A DNA stretch of 64,000 bases from NCBI RefSeq assembly GCF_003991905.1, contig NZ_RSCL01000001.1:1-64000 (forward strand), written 5' to 3'. The stretch comes from Dulcicalothrix desertica PCC 7102 (lineage in GTDB: Bacteria > Cyanobacteriota > Cyanobacteriia > Cyanobacteriales > Nostocaceae). Under the pieces are notes generated by a model. That model searched no databases. It was not told the origin of the DNA and saw nothing but the letters and a program-made list of their open reading frames with translations. A program made the translations under genes and the position numbers. Below, piece by piece: positions 8,942 to 17,655 of this stretch; positions within the stretch are counted from its first letter, which is position 1, and each line of letters begins with the position of its first letter.

Positions 8942-10415
8942 AGGCACCTCAATTTGGGAATGTTACCAACTGCCTGGAATTTTACGCCCAGATGGTTGGA
9001 GAGAAGTGCTTGAAAAATGCCTTGAGACAGTACACTGCCCCTACCGCTATGATATTCTGGATACATCACTACGGATTTGGAACCCAAAAGAGCCAGAAAT
9101 AAAGGTTCCAGGCTCTAAGTACACATGTCGCAATGGCTATAAGCTTTCAAGAGTAGCCTTTGGACGAACCGAACAAGGTACTTTAGTTGGTATTTCTCTC
9201 ACCCGTCTAGTTTTTGAGCCTGGGTCAAAGTTTCCAACCTTCTTTTCCACCGACGAGCTTTTTACTAAAGGTAAGTATCCAGAAGTTTTGCGCCACCAGC
9301 AAATGATTGCTGGTATTGAGAAATTAATAAAGTTTTTCAATTATTCTCTTAATCAGACAGAGCTTAAACATTACAGCGATTACACAGAAGCGCATCCTGC
9401 CACAAACATACGTTACTACTTTGGTAATGGCTCTCTCTCCCTAGCTGAGATTGTTCAAAATTCAGGGTTATCAAAAAACTTGTTGAATGCAGTCAAAACT
9501 GGCAAGGCTATTATACCAGCTTCTGTGAGGCTTGGGGTTCTTTCTGGTACTGTCAGTGCTACTGGTGCAGCAGTTCGTCCACCTGACACAATTATAAATC
9601 GGTTGAAATACCTTGATTCTGAAAAAGCAGCTTTCCAACTTTGCTCAACTACATCAAACCCTCTCTATTCAAGGCACGGTCTTGCTATTGCTATCCTCGC
9701 AAAAGCTAACGGGAGCATCTTTGTTACAGAACCCGATAACTTTCCTCATTTCCGTGATAGTTGGTTTGTTGGACTTGATATGGGTAGAGGTGGTTACTAC
9801 AAGGGAAAAGTTTTAGCAATTACACTCACTAGCCCAGAGGGTATATTACAGGCTCATTGGCGAGCTAGAAAGAACGAAGATGAAACACTTTCAAAACAAG
9901 TGCTTTGTGAGGGTTTATCTTGGATTACTTCCCAAGCAGAATTATTGGCGCCTAATCGGCATATTTATCTTATACGTGATGGACTTAGACCACATAACGA
10001 ATCAACAAACTCTTATTATGAAGCTATGCTCAACCCTAATTTTACGCTGATTGAGTACTCAAAATCTGGCTCTCCTTTAATCCATTGTGCGCCACTAGAA
10101 CCCGAACCAGGTACAACAATTTTGCTTGAGGGGTCAGATTTCACCGCCCTATACCCCTGTATTTCACCGCAATATGGAATACTAACAACAGCAGTAAAAT
10201 TCCGTACATCAATCAACCCTAATGGACATAGCCCATTAGAAATAGCTTCGTTGCTTACTGCTCTGTGCCATTCAGCTACTCTCTCTTACCAACCCAGTCG
10301 TCTCCCTGCTCCACTTCAATGGGCAAACGGACTTGCTCGTCTCTCATATACTGATCTACAGTTTTGTGGTTGGTCTCATAAAGCTAAGAAGCTTATCTAT
10401 CTTGATGCACCCTAA
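8931..10415 (+). CDS. Short prokaryotic Argonaute (MID-PIWI) with a DEDN-type catalytic tetrad
   Basis: The protein has 494 residues, the size of short pAgos. The MID to PIWI junction reads HGLAIAILAKANGSIF then WFVGLDMGRGG, as in Argonautes. PIWI landmarks are GLD (D283), an acidic stretch KNEDET (E316/E318), LIRDG (D350) and the C-terminal LPAPLQWANGLARL (N466). The spacings (about 34, 67 and 116 residues) match those of D478, E512, D546 and D660 in Thermus thermophilus Ago, so an active DEDN slicer is predicted. Most short pAgos have lost these residues. Residues 1-160 show no recognisable PAZ domain. The ATG at 8931 overlaps the upstream HEPN gene and has AGAGGA before it. Likely role: guide-directed defence against plasmids or phage (inference). 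Confidence 0.8.
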   Translation: MKNKGTSIWECYQLPGILRPDGWREVLEKCLETVHCPYRYDILDTSLRIWNPKEPEIKVPGSKYTCRNGYKLSRVAFGRTEQGTLVGISLTRLVFEPGSKFPTFFSTDELFTKGKYPEVLRHQQMIAGIEKLIKFFNYSLNQTELKHYSDYTEAHPATNIRYYFGNGSLSLAEIVQNSGLSKNLLNAVKTGKAIIPASVRLGVLSGTVSATGAAVRPPDTIINRLKYLDSEKAAFQLCSTTSNPLYSRHGLAIAILAKANGSIFVTEPDNFPHFRDSWFVGLDMGRGGYYKGKVLAITLTSPEGILQAHWRARKNEDETLSKQVLCEGLSWITSQAELLAPNRHIYLIRDGLRPHNESTNSYYEAMLNPNFTLIEYSKSGSPLIHCAPLEPEPGTTILLEGSDFTALYPCISPQYGILTTAVKFRTSINPNGHSPLEIASLLTALCHSATLSYQPSRLPAPLQWANGLARLSYTDLQFCGWSHKAKKLIYLDAP

Positions 10416-10735
10416 GTAGTTTATTTATAGGTGTAAGTCCTAACATTATATTTTATTGCTTAATAGATGATGGTATTGAAGTAATGCGGGTACTCCACAG
10501 TGCGCGAGATGTCGAAAATCTTTTTGAGTAGACCATAGCTATTAGAAAGTCCGAGTTAAGTGTCCACCCCTTTCATAAGTGACATAAAGTATTAGAAAAT
10601 ATACGTGGATGTGACTTTTTCTCCAGGAATTTTGGCACCGTGTGAAGATTTACAAGCGAGGATATATTTACATCTGATTTATCCTCTAGGAATTTTGGCG
10701 CCATGTGAAGATTTTCCTAATAGTTCTATAAAAGT
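10416..10735. other. Intergenic region with relatives of the 63-bp hairpin repeat
   Basis: No gene is seen. Two blocks at about 10619-10655 and 10676-10715 each read (C)AGGAATTTTGGC(A/G)CC(G/A)TGTGAAGATTT. The second is preceded by TTATCCTCT, which matches the right arm of the 63-bp tandem repeat at 55293-55670. Confidence 0.5.
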
Positions 10736-10993
10736 TTAAATTATACCAGCGATGATATTGATACTTAAAGCTAAAATTACTGTGTTGAAGAAAAAGGTTA
10801 ATATACCATGTGTTAATGCTAATCGCCTCATTGAACGTGATGTTATTTGCACGTCTGATACTTGACAGGTCATTCCTATGATGAAAGAAAAAGACATGAA
10901 GTCCCAGTAATCTGGTTGTTTTTCTTCGGGGAAATCTAAGCCATTATTTTGTTCTTGGTCTGGATTTTCTTCGTAATCACGATGAGCGTGTAA
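10736..10993 (-). pseudogene. Remnant of a DUF1345 membrane protein (C-terminal part)
   Basis: Read on the minus strand, an open stretch of about 85 codons gives [53 protein letters not shown] and [17 protein letters not shown] before TAA at 10736-10738. This is the conserved C-terminal third of DUF1345 inner-membrane proteins. There is no start codon, and a stop lies immediately upstream in frame. The N-terminal two thirds are missing, so this is a decayed gene. Confidence 0.7.
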
Positions 10994-11160
10994 TTATTCC
11001 AGTTTATCGAACCAAAGGCGCCACGAATAAAATGTAATCTCCAATTATGTAAGTCTACACCAGCCGCAGAACGATGTCCAAAGGCTGCTTGTGCCATCAA
11101 AAATGCTAACGGGTCGCCAAACCTAACTCCACAATACGCACCGTTTGATGATAAAAACAT
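10994..11160 (-). pseudogene. Possible glycosyltransferase-family remnant
   Basis: A minus-strand frame starting at 11160 reads NGAYCGVRFGDPLAFLMAQA and then AFGHRSAAGVDLHNWR. The FGDPLAF..AQ..FGHR pattern recalls the mid-region of cyanobacterial PIG-V-like mannosyltransferase membrane proteins. It is only about 50 codons long and runs into the DUF1345 remnant in another frame, so it is at best a fragment. Confidence 0.3.
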
Positions 11161-11280
11161 CGTTCTGAGAAGCGCTTCTTGGTTTTTTTGTGAGTTTACA
11201 TCGTTTCTTCAATGTTTTGACATAACAACGTAATACCGTGTTCTTAAGATAGACAGCATCCTCATTCAAGCTAAGATATC

Positions 11281-12115
11281 ATGAGTAACACACTATCTTC
11301 GACACTTAAAGAAAATAAGCGCCTACCTACAGACGAAGAATGGGCGTTATATCTAAATATTAGTACTTAAGAACTGCTGAGTCAAATTAATCAAGGGCAA
11401 AAAGCCAAGCAAAACATGATTGAAGCCAACCTGCGTTTGGTTGTGGCAGTTGCTAAAAAGTATCAGCGTCGGAATATGGATTTTCTTGATATTATTCAAG
11501 AAGGCACATTGGGCTTAGAAAGGGGAGTTGAAAAATTTGACCCGGAAAAAGGTTATAAGTTTTCTACTTACGCTTATTGGTGGATTCGTCAAGGTATCAC
11601 ACGCGCCATAGCACAAAAATCTCGCGATATTCGCCTACCAATTCATATTACTGAAAAATTAAATAAAATTAAGCAAATTCAAAGAGAACTATCTCAACAA
11701 TTAGGACATACACCTACTATTTCTGAAATTGCCGAAGCTCTAAACCTAGAGCCAAGTCAAATTCGTGAATATTTACTTTTAATTCGTCAGCCAATTTCTT
11801 TAGATATTAAAATAGGCGCCGCACAAGATACCGAACTGCGTGATATGCAAAGAAGACAGCGCTCCACCTCCTGAAGAATATACTGAGCGCGAATTATTAT
11901 ATCAAGAAATTCAAACTTTATTGCAAATTCTTAACCCACAACAACGCGAAGTATTGATATTACGTTTTGGTTTAGCCGATGGAAAAGAGCAAACTTTAGT
12001 TCAAGTTGCTCAACATATGGGGTTGAGTCGAGAACGAATTAGACAAATTGAGCAACAAGCTTTCAAAATTTTAAAAAGGTACAAGTATAGATTACATAGT
12101 TATTTAGCAAGCTAG
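11281..12115 (+). pseudogene. Broken group 2 RpoD-like sigma factor
   Basis: Sigma-70 regions are recognisable: region 2 ([56 protein letters not shown]), region 3 ([20 protein letters not shown]) and region 4 (REVLILRFGLADGKEQTL, GLSRERIRQIEQQAFKILK). It is broken at least twice. An in-frame TAA at 11368-11370 separates the initial MSNTLSS segment, and an extra base in the CAAA at about 11848-11851 shifts region 4 out of frame (the expected Asp-Met-Leu/x-Glu-Asp-Ser is read across it). The N-terminal region 1.2 motif is also lacking. Expression of a working sigma factor is very unlikely unless both lesions are sequencing errors. Confidence 0.85.
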
Positions 12116-12133
12116 TTAAAATCTTAATTTTTA

Positions 12134-13399
12134 TCAAGTTCGTAGCGCCGCAAGAGACTTTTGACAAATGGGAATTTGGATTATAAACTCTGTATCGGCG
12201 CCACTCATTGATGTAAACATTAACTTGCCTTGATGTCTTTCAGTAATAATTTGATAGCTGATAGACATTCCCATACCTGTACCTTTACCAACGGGTTTTG
12301 TAGTAAAAAATGGGTCGAAAATACGTTGGTGTAGATGTTCGGGAATATCTGGTCCATTATTAGCAATTTTTACTTCTACCCACTGTGAATCCACTATGGA
12401 GGTGCTAATTGTAATTTTATTTGAATTGCCCTTTATATTTTGCTTTTTTCGTTTGTGATTTGTTTCTTCTAAAGCATCAACCGCATTTGATAAAATATTC
12501 ATAAACACTTGGTTCAATTGTCCTGGATAACACTCTACTTCTGGAATGGTGTCATAGTTTTTGATAATCTCTATTTCTAACTTTTCTGAACTAGCGATAA
12601 AACGATGCTGCAAAATTAACAATGTACTGTCAATTCCCTCATGAATATTTACTTTTTTCAATTCCGCTTCATCCATACGTGAGAAGTTACGCAGCGATAG
12701 CACTATCTCTTGGATACGCTCAGTACCTATTTTCATCGAGTTGAGAATTTTGAACAAATCTTGTTTGATAAACTCTAAATCAATTTTTTTTGCTCGCACG
12801 CTAATTTCTGCGACTGGTGTCGGATAATATTTTTGATAAAGCTCCACAAATCCGAGCATGTCAAGAGTATATTCCTGCATATAATCGAAATTAGCGTGTA
12901 TAAAATTTACAGGATTATTGATTTCATGTGCAACACCTGCCACTAACTGCCCTAAACTAGACATTTTCTCTTGTTGTATTAATTGGCTTTGAGTACGCTG
13001 TAATTTCCGCATTGCTTCTTCTAAAATTTCATTTTTATTTTCAAGCTCGACTTGAGAAGAAAATATTTGACTGAAGCGTGCTAACAAATCAAAGCTTCGA
13101 TAAAAACTCAGAAAATATATGGCAATTATTACCGTCGCTAAATCTGTTGCTGCTTGCCAAGCAATTGGGTTAGGTAGTCCCAGCATCCCAGCACCATGCA
13201 TACCATGACCAATTGCACAACTAAAAAATATTCCTGCTACTGCCATTACAAGTGGATCTACCCCAGCATGTCTGTTACGCCATACACCATACGCAATTCC
13301 CGATGATATGGCTAAATAACAACAAGCTATGATTATATTCTCGCCCGTTAAAATCAATGACACGTTTGTTGATTCTACCAAATGATGCATAGATAACAT
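12134..13399 (-). CDS. Histidine kinase with ethylene-receptor-like membrane domain
   Basis: A 421-residue kinase. Three hydrophobic segments (about 15-40, 48-72, 78-100) are followed by a coiled coil (110-145), the H-box LVAGVAHEINNP (H158), the N-box NQVFMNILSNAVDAL and the G-box GKGTGMGMSISYQI. The membrane part aligns without gaps to plant ETR1 at a constant offset of 4: Y28 to Y32, I31 to I35, C61 to C65 and H65 to H69, the last two being the copper ligands. ETR1 D25 is Asn21 here. The kinase autophosphorylates and must pass phosphate to an unlinked regulator, as it carries no receiver. Whether it binds Cu and ethylene is inference. Confidence 0.8.
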   Translation of the reverse strand: MLSMHHLVESTNVSLILTGENIIIACCYLAISSGIAYGVWRNRHAGVDPLVMAVAGIFFSCAIGHGMHGAGMLGLPNPIAWQAATDLATVIIAIYFLSFYRSFDLLARFSQIFSSQVELENKNEILEEAMRKLQRTQSQLIQQEKMSSLGQLVAGVAHEINNPVNFIHANFDYMQEYTLDMLGFVELYQKYYPTPVAEISVRAKKIDLEFIKQDLFKILNSMKIGTERIQEIVLSLRNFSRMDEAELKKVNIHEGIDSTLLILQHRFIASSEKLEIEIIKNYDTIPEVECYPGQLNQVFMNILSNAVDALEETNHKRKKQNIKGNSNKITISTSIVDSQWVEVKIANNGPDIPEHLHQRIFDPFFTTKPVGKGTGMGMSISYQIITERHQGKLMFTSMSGADTEFIIQIPICQKSLAALRT

Positions 13400-13487
13400 A
13401 AATACAAACCATTATCTTTTATCATGCATCGTTTTTGCCATTCGGCACCAGAGTAAATTCAACATTTATTATATTCTTTTTACATAA

Positions 13488-13519
13488 AGAAACCGGGTTT
13501 CCCAAGAAACCCGGTTTCT
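13488..13519. repeat. AGAAACCGGGTTTC palindromic repeat
   Basis: AGAAACCGGGTTTC-CCAAG-AAACCCGGTTTCT forms a long hairpin. Single copies in opposite orientation recur at 26774-26789 and 26825-26840. It may also terminate transcripts between the kinase and the small gene at 13524. Confidence 0.7.
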
Positions 13520-13523
13520 AAAA

Positions 13524-13715
13524 CTATACTCTAGTCGCGTCTTCTTGATTTAACTGCTGTTCTATGTTGCCAATAGCAGCATTTAAACCAGCTAATCTAG
13601 TTTCAATATCATCACGCATCGTTTTCAGAAAACTTAGCTTTCGCTCCAAGCGGGCTTTACGGGAAATTGTATCACTGCTGTAGCAGGAATTATTCCAAAA
13701 ATAAAATGGGAACAT
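13524..13715 (-). CDS. Small coiled-coil protein, unknown
   Basis: A 63-residue open frame with an ATG start. From residue 18 it is a heptad-like helix (ARLERKLSFLKTMRDDIETR then LNAAIGNIEQQLNQ). I do not recognise a family. Charged, regular composition supports real coding, but the short length leaves doubt. It sits alone between the ETR1-like kinase and a pentapeptide protein. Confidence 0.5.
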   Translation of the reverse strand: MFPFYFWNNSCYSSDTISRKARLERKLSFLKTMRDDIETRLAGLNAAIGNIEQQLNQEDATRV

Positions 13716-13824
13716 AATTACATACCATATAACTCTATTTATATTGTCACGAAGTTTTTTTTAAATTAGGGTGAGTTGACTGTCAGGAAAACCGAACAAA
13801 TGCACTATATTTATTTCTTATATG

Positions 13825-14457
13825 TTAGTCGAAAACAGCATCGGTCAAATTACAGTTAGTTAAATTAGTATACTGAAGTTTAGCTCCTCTAAAGTCGGCG
13901 CCAGTTAAATTAGCTCCTTCTAAGCAAACGTGAGTCAAATTTGCACCTCTCAAATCAGCACCTTGCAAATTGGCGAGTTTGAAATTCGTTCTTATTAGCT
14001 GTGAATCGCTCAAATTTGCCTGCTTTAAGTTGATTTCGGTCGCTGATGCCCCAGTTAAAGTGGCTTTGCTTAAATTAGCTTCACTAAGATTCGCACAATC
14101 TAGTTTAGCGCAACTGAAGTTAGCTTCGCTTAAGTCGGCGCCTACAAGTTCAGCACATCTCAAGTTAGCGTTGATAAAAATTCGCTCTCCTCTTGCGTAA
14201 CTAGTTTTGAGTTCTAAGGGTTTTAAACTCTCAATAACAGCTTTTGCATCACCTTGATAACACCATGACGTTTCGAGCAGACTTGCAGCAGTGTTCACCG
14301 CAACTTCATCGCATGGGTATATAACCACACCATTGCAACCATCCCACTTGCCTTTGAGCATAAAAGCGATATCGTTGGCTTTTTCGACTGAATCGAATAG
14401 TAACACAGGCTTTGGAGCTTGACCTAACAAGCTTTGAATAAAATGTTGTATATACAT
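13825..14457 (-). CDS. Pentapeptide-repeat protein
   Basis: A 210-residue protein. Residues 1-70 form a non-repeat N-domain (LLFDSVEKANDIAFMLKGKW) and about 95-208 are A(D/N)Lxx pentapeptides such as ADLSEANFSCAKLDCANLSE and ANLQGADLRGANL. Such repeats fold as a four-sided right-handed beta-helix. No signal peptide is seen, so it is probably cytosolic. Function is unknown; such proteins are abundant in Nostocales. Confidence 0.85.
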   Translation of the reverse strand: MYIQHFIQSLLGQAPKPVLLFDSVEKANDIAFMLKGKWDGCNGVVIYPCDEVAVNTAASLLETSWCYQGDAKAVIESLKPLELKTSYARGERIFINANLRCAELVGADLSEANFSCAKLDCANLSEANLSKATLTGASATEINLKQANLSDSQLIRTNFKLANLQGADLRGANLTHVCLEGANLTGADFRGAKLQYTNLTNCNLTDAVFD

Positions 14458-14720
14458 ATAGCAATTTTATGATGACAATTTTATTTTATAGTGCTGCTTT
14501 TAGTGTAAAATGCTTCTAAAGGTAGATACAGCTAATGTCTAGTTCTTTATATTGTAATAATCCATCGGAAGAAATATGCAGCTTACTCCGACTGATTGAG
14601 TTAATTTTTTTTTAGAAATGTGCAAATAATAGTAATAATGCTCAATAAATTTTTACAAGTTTGGTTTAAAGCTTGATTTAAAGCAATAAAACCCATTGTT
14701 TAGTATACTAGGAGGCACAT

Positions 14721-15179
14721 ATGACAGCTCAACTACCAACACAAGAATATAAAGAGGCAGAGTACGTTGACAGTATCTCTGAAATTTCAGAGATTTCTCA
14801 AAATACTGCTGCGTTAGGAAGTTCACAGCTTGCGACCCGTCCAATGCTGCCTCCTGCCACCGAGACTGAAACCGACTTAGAAAAAATCGGCGCCCAAATT
14901 TCTGACTTTTTGGCAGAGTTACCTAATAATGCAGCTTGGTTCTATAGCGAATACAAGTTTTTGTTTATTAGTTTTGGTGCATTAGTCGCAACAGTCTTTG
15001 CTCTGCGGATAATGCTAGCAGTTGTTGGCGCCATCAATACTTTTCCATTGCTTAAAGAATCTTTCCAACTGATTGGTATTGGTTATAGTGCTTGGTTTGT
15101 GAACCGTTATCTCAAGAACGAATCAAAGCGCAAAGAGCTATCTGGAACAATTGACTCGATAAAAGAAGAGATTAATTAG
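14721..15179 (+). CDS. CAAD-domain / CURT1-like thylakoid membrane protein
   Basis: A 152-residue protein preceded by a strong AGGAGG ribosome site 5 bp before the ATG. The N-terminal 55 residues are polar and disordered. A conserved amphipathic start (LEKIGAQISDFLAELPNN) precedes two transmembrane helices (about 84-106 and 115-135) and a charged tail. This is the CAAD domain, which also anchors some cyanobacterial aminoacyl-tRNA synthetases and is homologous to plant CURT1. CURT1-type proteins bend thylakoid membranes at their margins; that role is inferred here from family. Confidence 0.85.
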   Translation: MTAQLPTQEYKEAEYVDSISEISEISQNTAALGSSQLATRPMLPPATETETDLEKIGAQISDFLAELPNNAAWFYSEYKFLFISFGALVATVFALRIMLAVVGAINTFPLLKESFQLIGIGYSAWFVNRYLKNESKRKELSGTIDSIKEEIN

Positions 15180-15314
15180 TTTTTCAATGTCATGGTGAAC
15201 GTAGTGAAGCATCTAAAAACTTTGAAGATAATCGAGATTCTTCGCTGCGCTCAGAATGACAATTTTTTTCAAGATGGAACTTTTACCACTAGCAACGAGA
15301 AGCAGTCAACGTAT

Positions 15315-15734
15315 TTATTTATACGTTTGGCTTATTGGCTGTTTTCCATACTCTAAAATGTTTTGTATTAGCAAGATTGTTTCTTCAAAGTTAAGAGGTT
15401 TAGTAATTATACCATCAAATTTAATTTTGTCAGGAAGCAAATCATCTAAATCACTGTAAGCTGTGACTAATACAACAGCAACAGATGGTCTATTTTGACG
15501 TACCCAGCGAGCAACTTCAATACCGTCAATTATTGGCATCATTAAATCTAGTAGCACAATATTTGGCGGATTTGCTTCAATTTTAGAAATTGCTGTGTAT
15601 CCACAATTCGCAACATCAACTAGATATCCTTCCATCTCTAATAATGTTGCTAAAAGTAAGGCATTATCGATATTATCGTCAACGACAAGAACTCGCTTTT
15701 TACCTAAATTTTGAGTAGAAAAAATGTTACGCAT
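15315..15734 (-). CDS. Single-domain response regulator
   Basis: A 139-residue CheY-like receiver without output domain. The acidic pair is D19-D20 (VLVVDDNIDNA), the phospho-acceptor D63 (IVLLDLMMP), a Thr/Ser switch occurs in VVLVTAYSD, and the conserved Lys in GIITKP. It could accept phosphate from any of the orphan kinases within 10 kb; no kinase is directly adjacent. The gene ends in a repeat-like stretch shared with the 15180-15310 spacer. Confidence 0.9.
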   Translation of the reverse strand: MRNIFSTQNLGKKRVLVVDDNIDNALLLATLLEMEGYLVDVANCGYTAISKIEANPPNIVLLDLMMPIIDGIEVARWVRQNRPSVAVVLVTAYSDLDDLLPDKIKFDGIITKPLNFEETILLIQNILEYGKQPISQTYK

Positions 15735-16049
15735 GATTAAAAAACCTTGATTTTAAAAAGTATGTATGGTCATGAAAATATACACTCGATATCAAATTAG
15801 AGTGATATCAAGCTTTACTTGCTTATTATTAAATTTGTCTATATTGTCTCAGATGCTAACGGGCAGTCCCCTTCTCCCTTTAGTTAGGTTATTACAATAG
15901 CGAAGGAATATATAATCAATGTATAGATAAAAATTTATGTAAGGTAGTGCTTTATCCCATATTGTCACTATACTAATGGTGGCGCCAAATGAACTGCACA
16001 GGCGCCTTGGGTTATGCTACAACCTGCCAGAATTAATTATACAAAGTAA

Positions 16050-17120
16050 TTAGAAATTTAATTTTGAACTTGCACGGGCACTTTGTGGGGTAAAGGAAAT
16101 GATTTCTTGCACGTTTGATAGAATAGTGTTGCATATAACATTTAAAGGTAGGTCATTCGAGTCAGAACCAAAAGGCTCTTCGATTTCACCTCCGACATGT
16201 TCGATACTCAGTAAGCTAAAACCAACGAATGCATTAATGGCGCCTGTCCACCACTGTACATTGTCAACAAGTTCAAGCGGTAAAACTATACAGTAAACAA
16301 TTACCAACATTCTTAATATAATACCGTATATTAACGGTAGAGGTGTTTTCAAAATACGCTCGCAACCTCCTAAAATATTTACTAATTCACTCACTAGTGT
16401 ATTTAAAGCTGTAAGTTGATAAATATCTAAACATTTCTGGTCATGTTGCTGCTGTAAATAATCTCCTATCCAAAAAGCAATTTGTAATGGAGGGTGGTTT
16501 ACTTGCTGGAGTTTCCGGTATTGACTTTCGCTCATCAATAATTCTAACTCTTCGTTGACTGGTTGCCCTCTTAGATGTAACTTCATGGCAATGGCAAACG
16601 CAGCAATGAGCAATAATGTTGCTTCCTTTTCCTGTCGGTCTTCGGGTGACTTCTCTTTAATTATTATCCAAATATCACGAGCTAAGTTTCGTATTGCGTT
16701 GACTAAACCTCCCCAGAGTTTTCTGCCTTCCCAAAATCTTTCGTGAGCAGTATTAGTCCGGAAAACCAGTAACAAAGTCAAAATAATATTAAAACTCCAA
16801 ATTATTTTGGTAAGAATATTACCGTCTTCAGACAGCGCTACAGAAAACCCCAAATGAAAAAGTAACGATACCAAAAAAGCATACGCGGCAAAAAAGATAG
16901 TCCACGGTATCACTGCCGGAAGTAACGAACTAACAGGTTGTAATACTACTTGTAGACGATTTGGTAGTTTTCCTCTGTAAAGACGATACTTTAAACGTAA
17001 CGAATTGCTCGCTTCTTGCAACTGCTTTTGACTTTGATTTTTGCTGTTGCTGTCGCGCTTTTTATTCGATGGAACAATTCTGAGAAATTTGAGTTGGATT
17101 TTAAGGAATCTACGCAGCAT
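16050..17120 (-). CDS. Bestrophin-family anion channel
   Basis: A 356-residue inner-membrane protein of the bestrophin (UPF0187) family. The signature RTNTAHERFWEGRKLWGGLV is present, with hydrophobic segments near residues 70-92, 103-118, 260-285 and 290-305, and the motif DNVQWWTGAINAFVGFS. Bestrophins form pentameric chloride/bicarbonate-permeable channels; in photosynthetic organisms thylakoid members are linked to HCO3- supply or to proton-motive-force balance. Membrane location is not shown by the sequence. It is a single-gene unit with an ATG start. Confidence 0.9.
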   Translation of the reverse strand: MLRRFLKIQLKFLRIVPSNKKRDSNSKNQSQKQLQEASNSLRLKYRLYRGKLPNRLQVVLQPVSSLLPAVIPWTIFFAAYAFLVSLLFHLGFSVALSEDGNILTKIIWSFNIILTLLLVFRTNTAHERFWEGRKLWGGLVNAIRNLARDIWIIIKEKSPEDRQEKEATLLLIAAFAIAMKLHLRGQPVNEELELLMSESQYRKLQQVNHPPLQIAFWIGDYLQQQHDQKCLDIYQLTALNTLVSELVNILGGCERILKTPLPLIYGIILRMLVIVYCIVLPLELVDNVQWWTGAINAFVGFSLLSIEHVGGEIEEPFGSDSNDLPLNVICNTILSNVQEIISFTPQSARASSKLNF

Positions 17121-17649
17121 GAGTTTTGATTTTACTGGGTTTAATAGTAGTAAAGCGCTAGTTCTATATATTGAACTTAGCGCCCTACCATTATTATTTT
17201 CAAGGTCTTTATACTAGCTGACCTCTGTGATGCTTTTTTATTTTCTATTATGTATTTATATTAATTCTAATTTTTACAGGCGCCTTCTACCTTGATGCAT
17301 AAACTTTTAGATAAATAAATTAAGTTTTACTTATAGATAGTATTAACAAAACTAATACTTATGGAGATTAGATATATAGGTCTTATGACTGAGCAATAAA
17401 TAAAGCTGGTTCACCAATAAGAGGGAAGACTTTATAAAAAATTCAAGTATTCTAATAAAATGGAACTAAAATAAAAACTTTTTTGAACAATGCGTGCGTC
17501 CTCAATGCTGTAAGAGTAAATTCGTCAAGTTCACAGGCGCCTCGAAGCAAAGAGTACACGGTGTTATAAGCATAAGGTAAACTACAATGTTACATAAACT
17601 ATATTCTAGCTAAAGGCGGACAACAAACTGACATTTTTATGCTCACACC
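17121..17649. other. Intergenic region upstream of bestrophin and PAS kinase
   Basis: A divergent, AT-rich spacer of about 530 bp with two GGCGCC sites and no credible gene. An inverted pair (TAGCGCTAGTT / AACTTAGCGC) near 17155-17185 sits close to the bestrophin start and might be regulatory. Confidence 0.35.
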
Positions 17650-17655
17650 TTGAGG

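Noticed and set aside
15180-15314. Possible transposon-like end next to the response regulator
   Set aside because: The AATCTTAGAG/GAATCGAGATTC-type words recur (about 21150) but no terminal repeats or transposase frame are visible; only a dispersed repeat.
16099-16296. Plus-strand frame opposite bestrophin
   Set aside because: Shadow of a well-supported minus-strand family gene.
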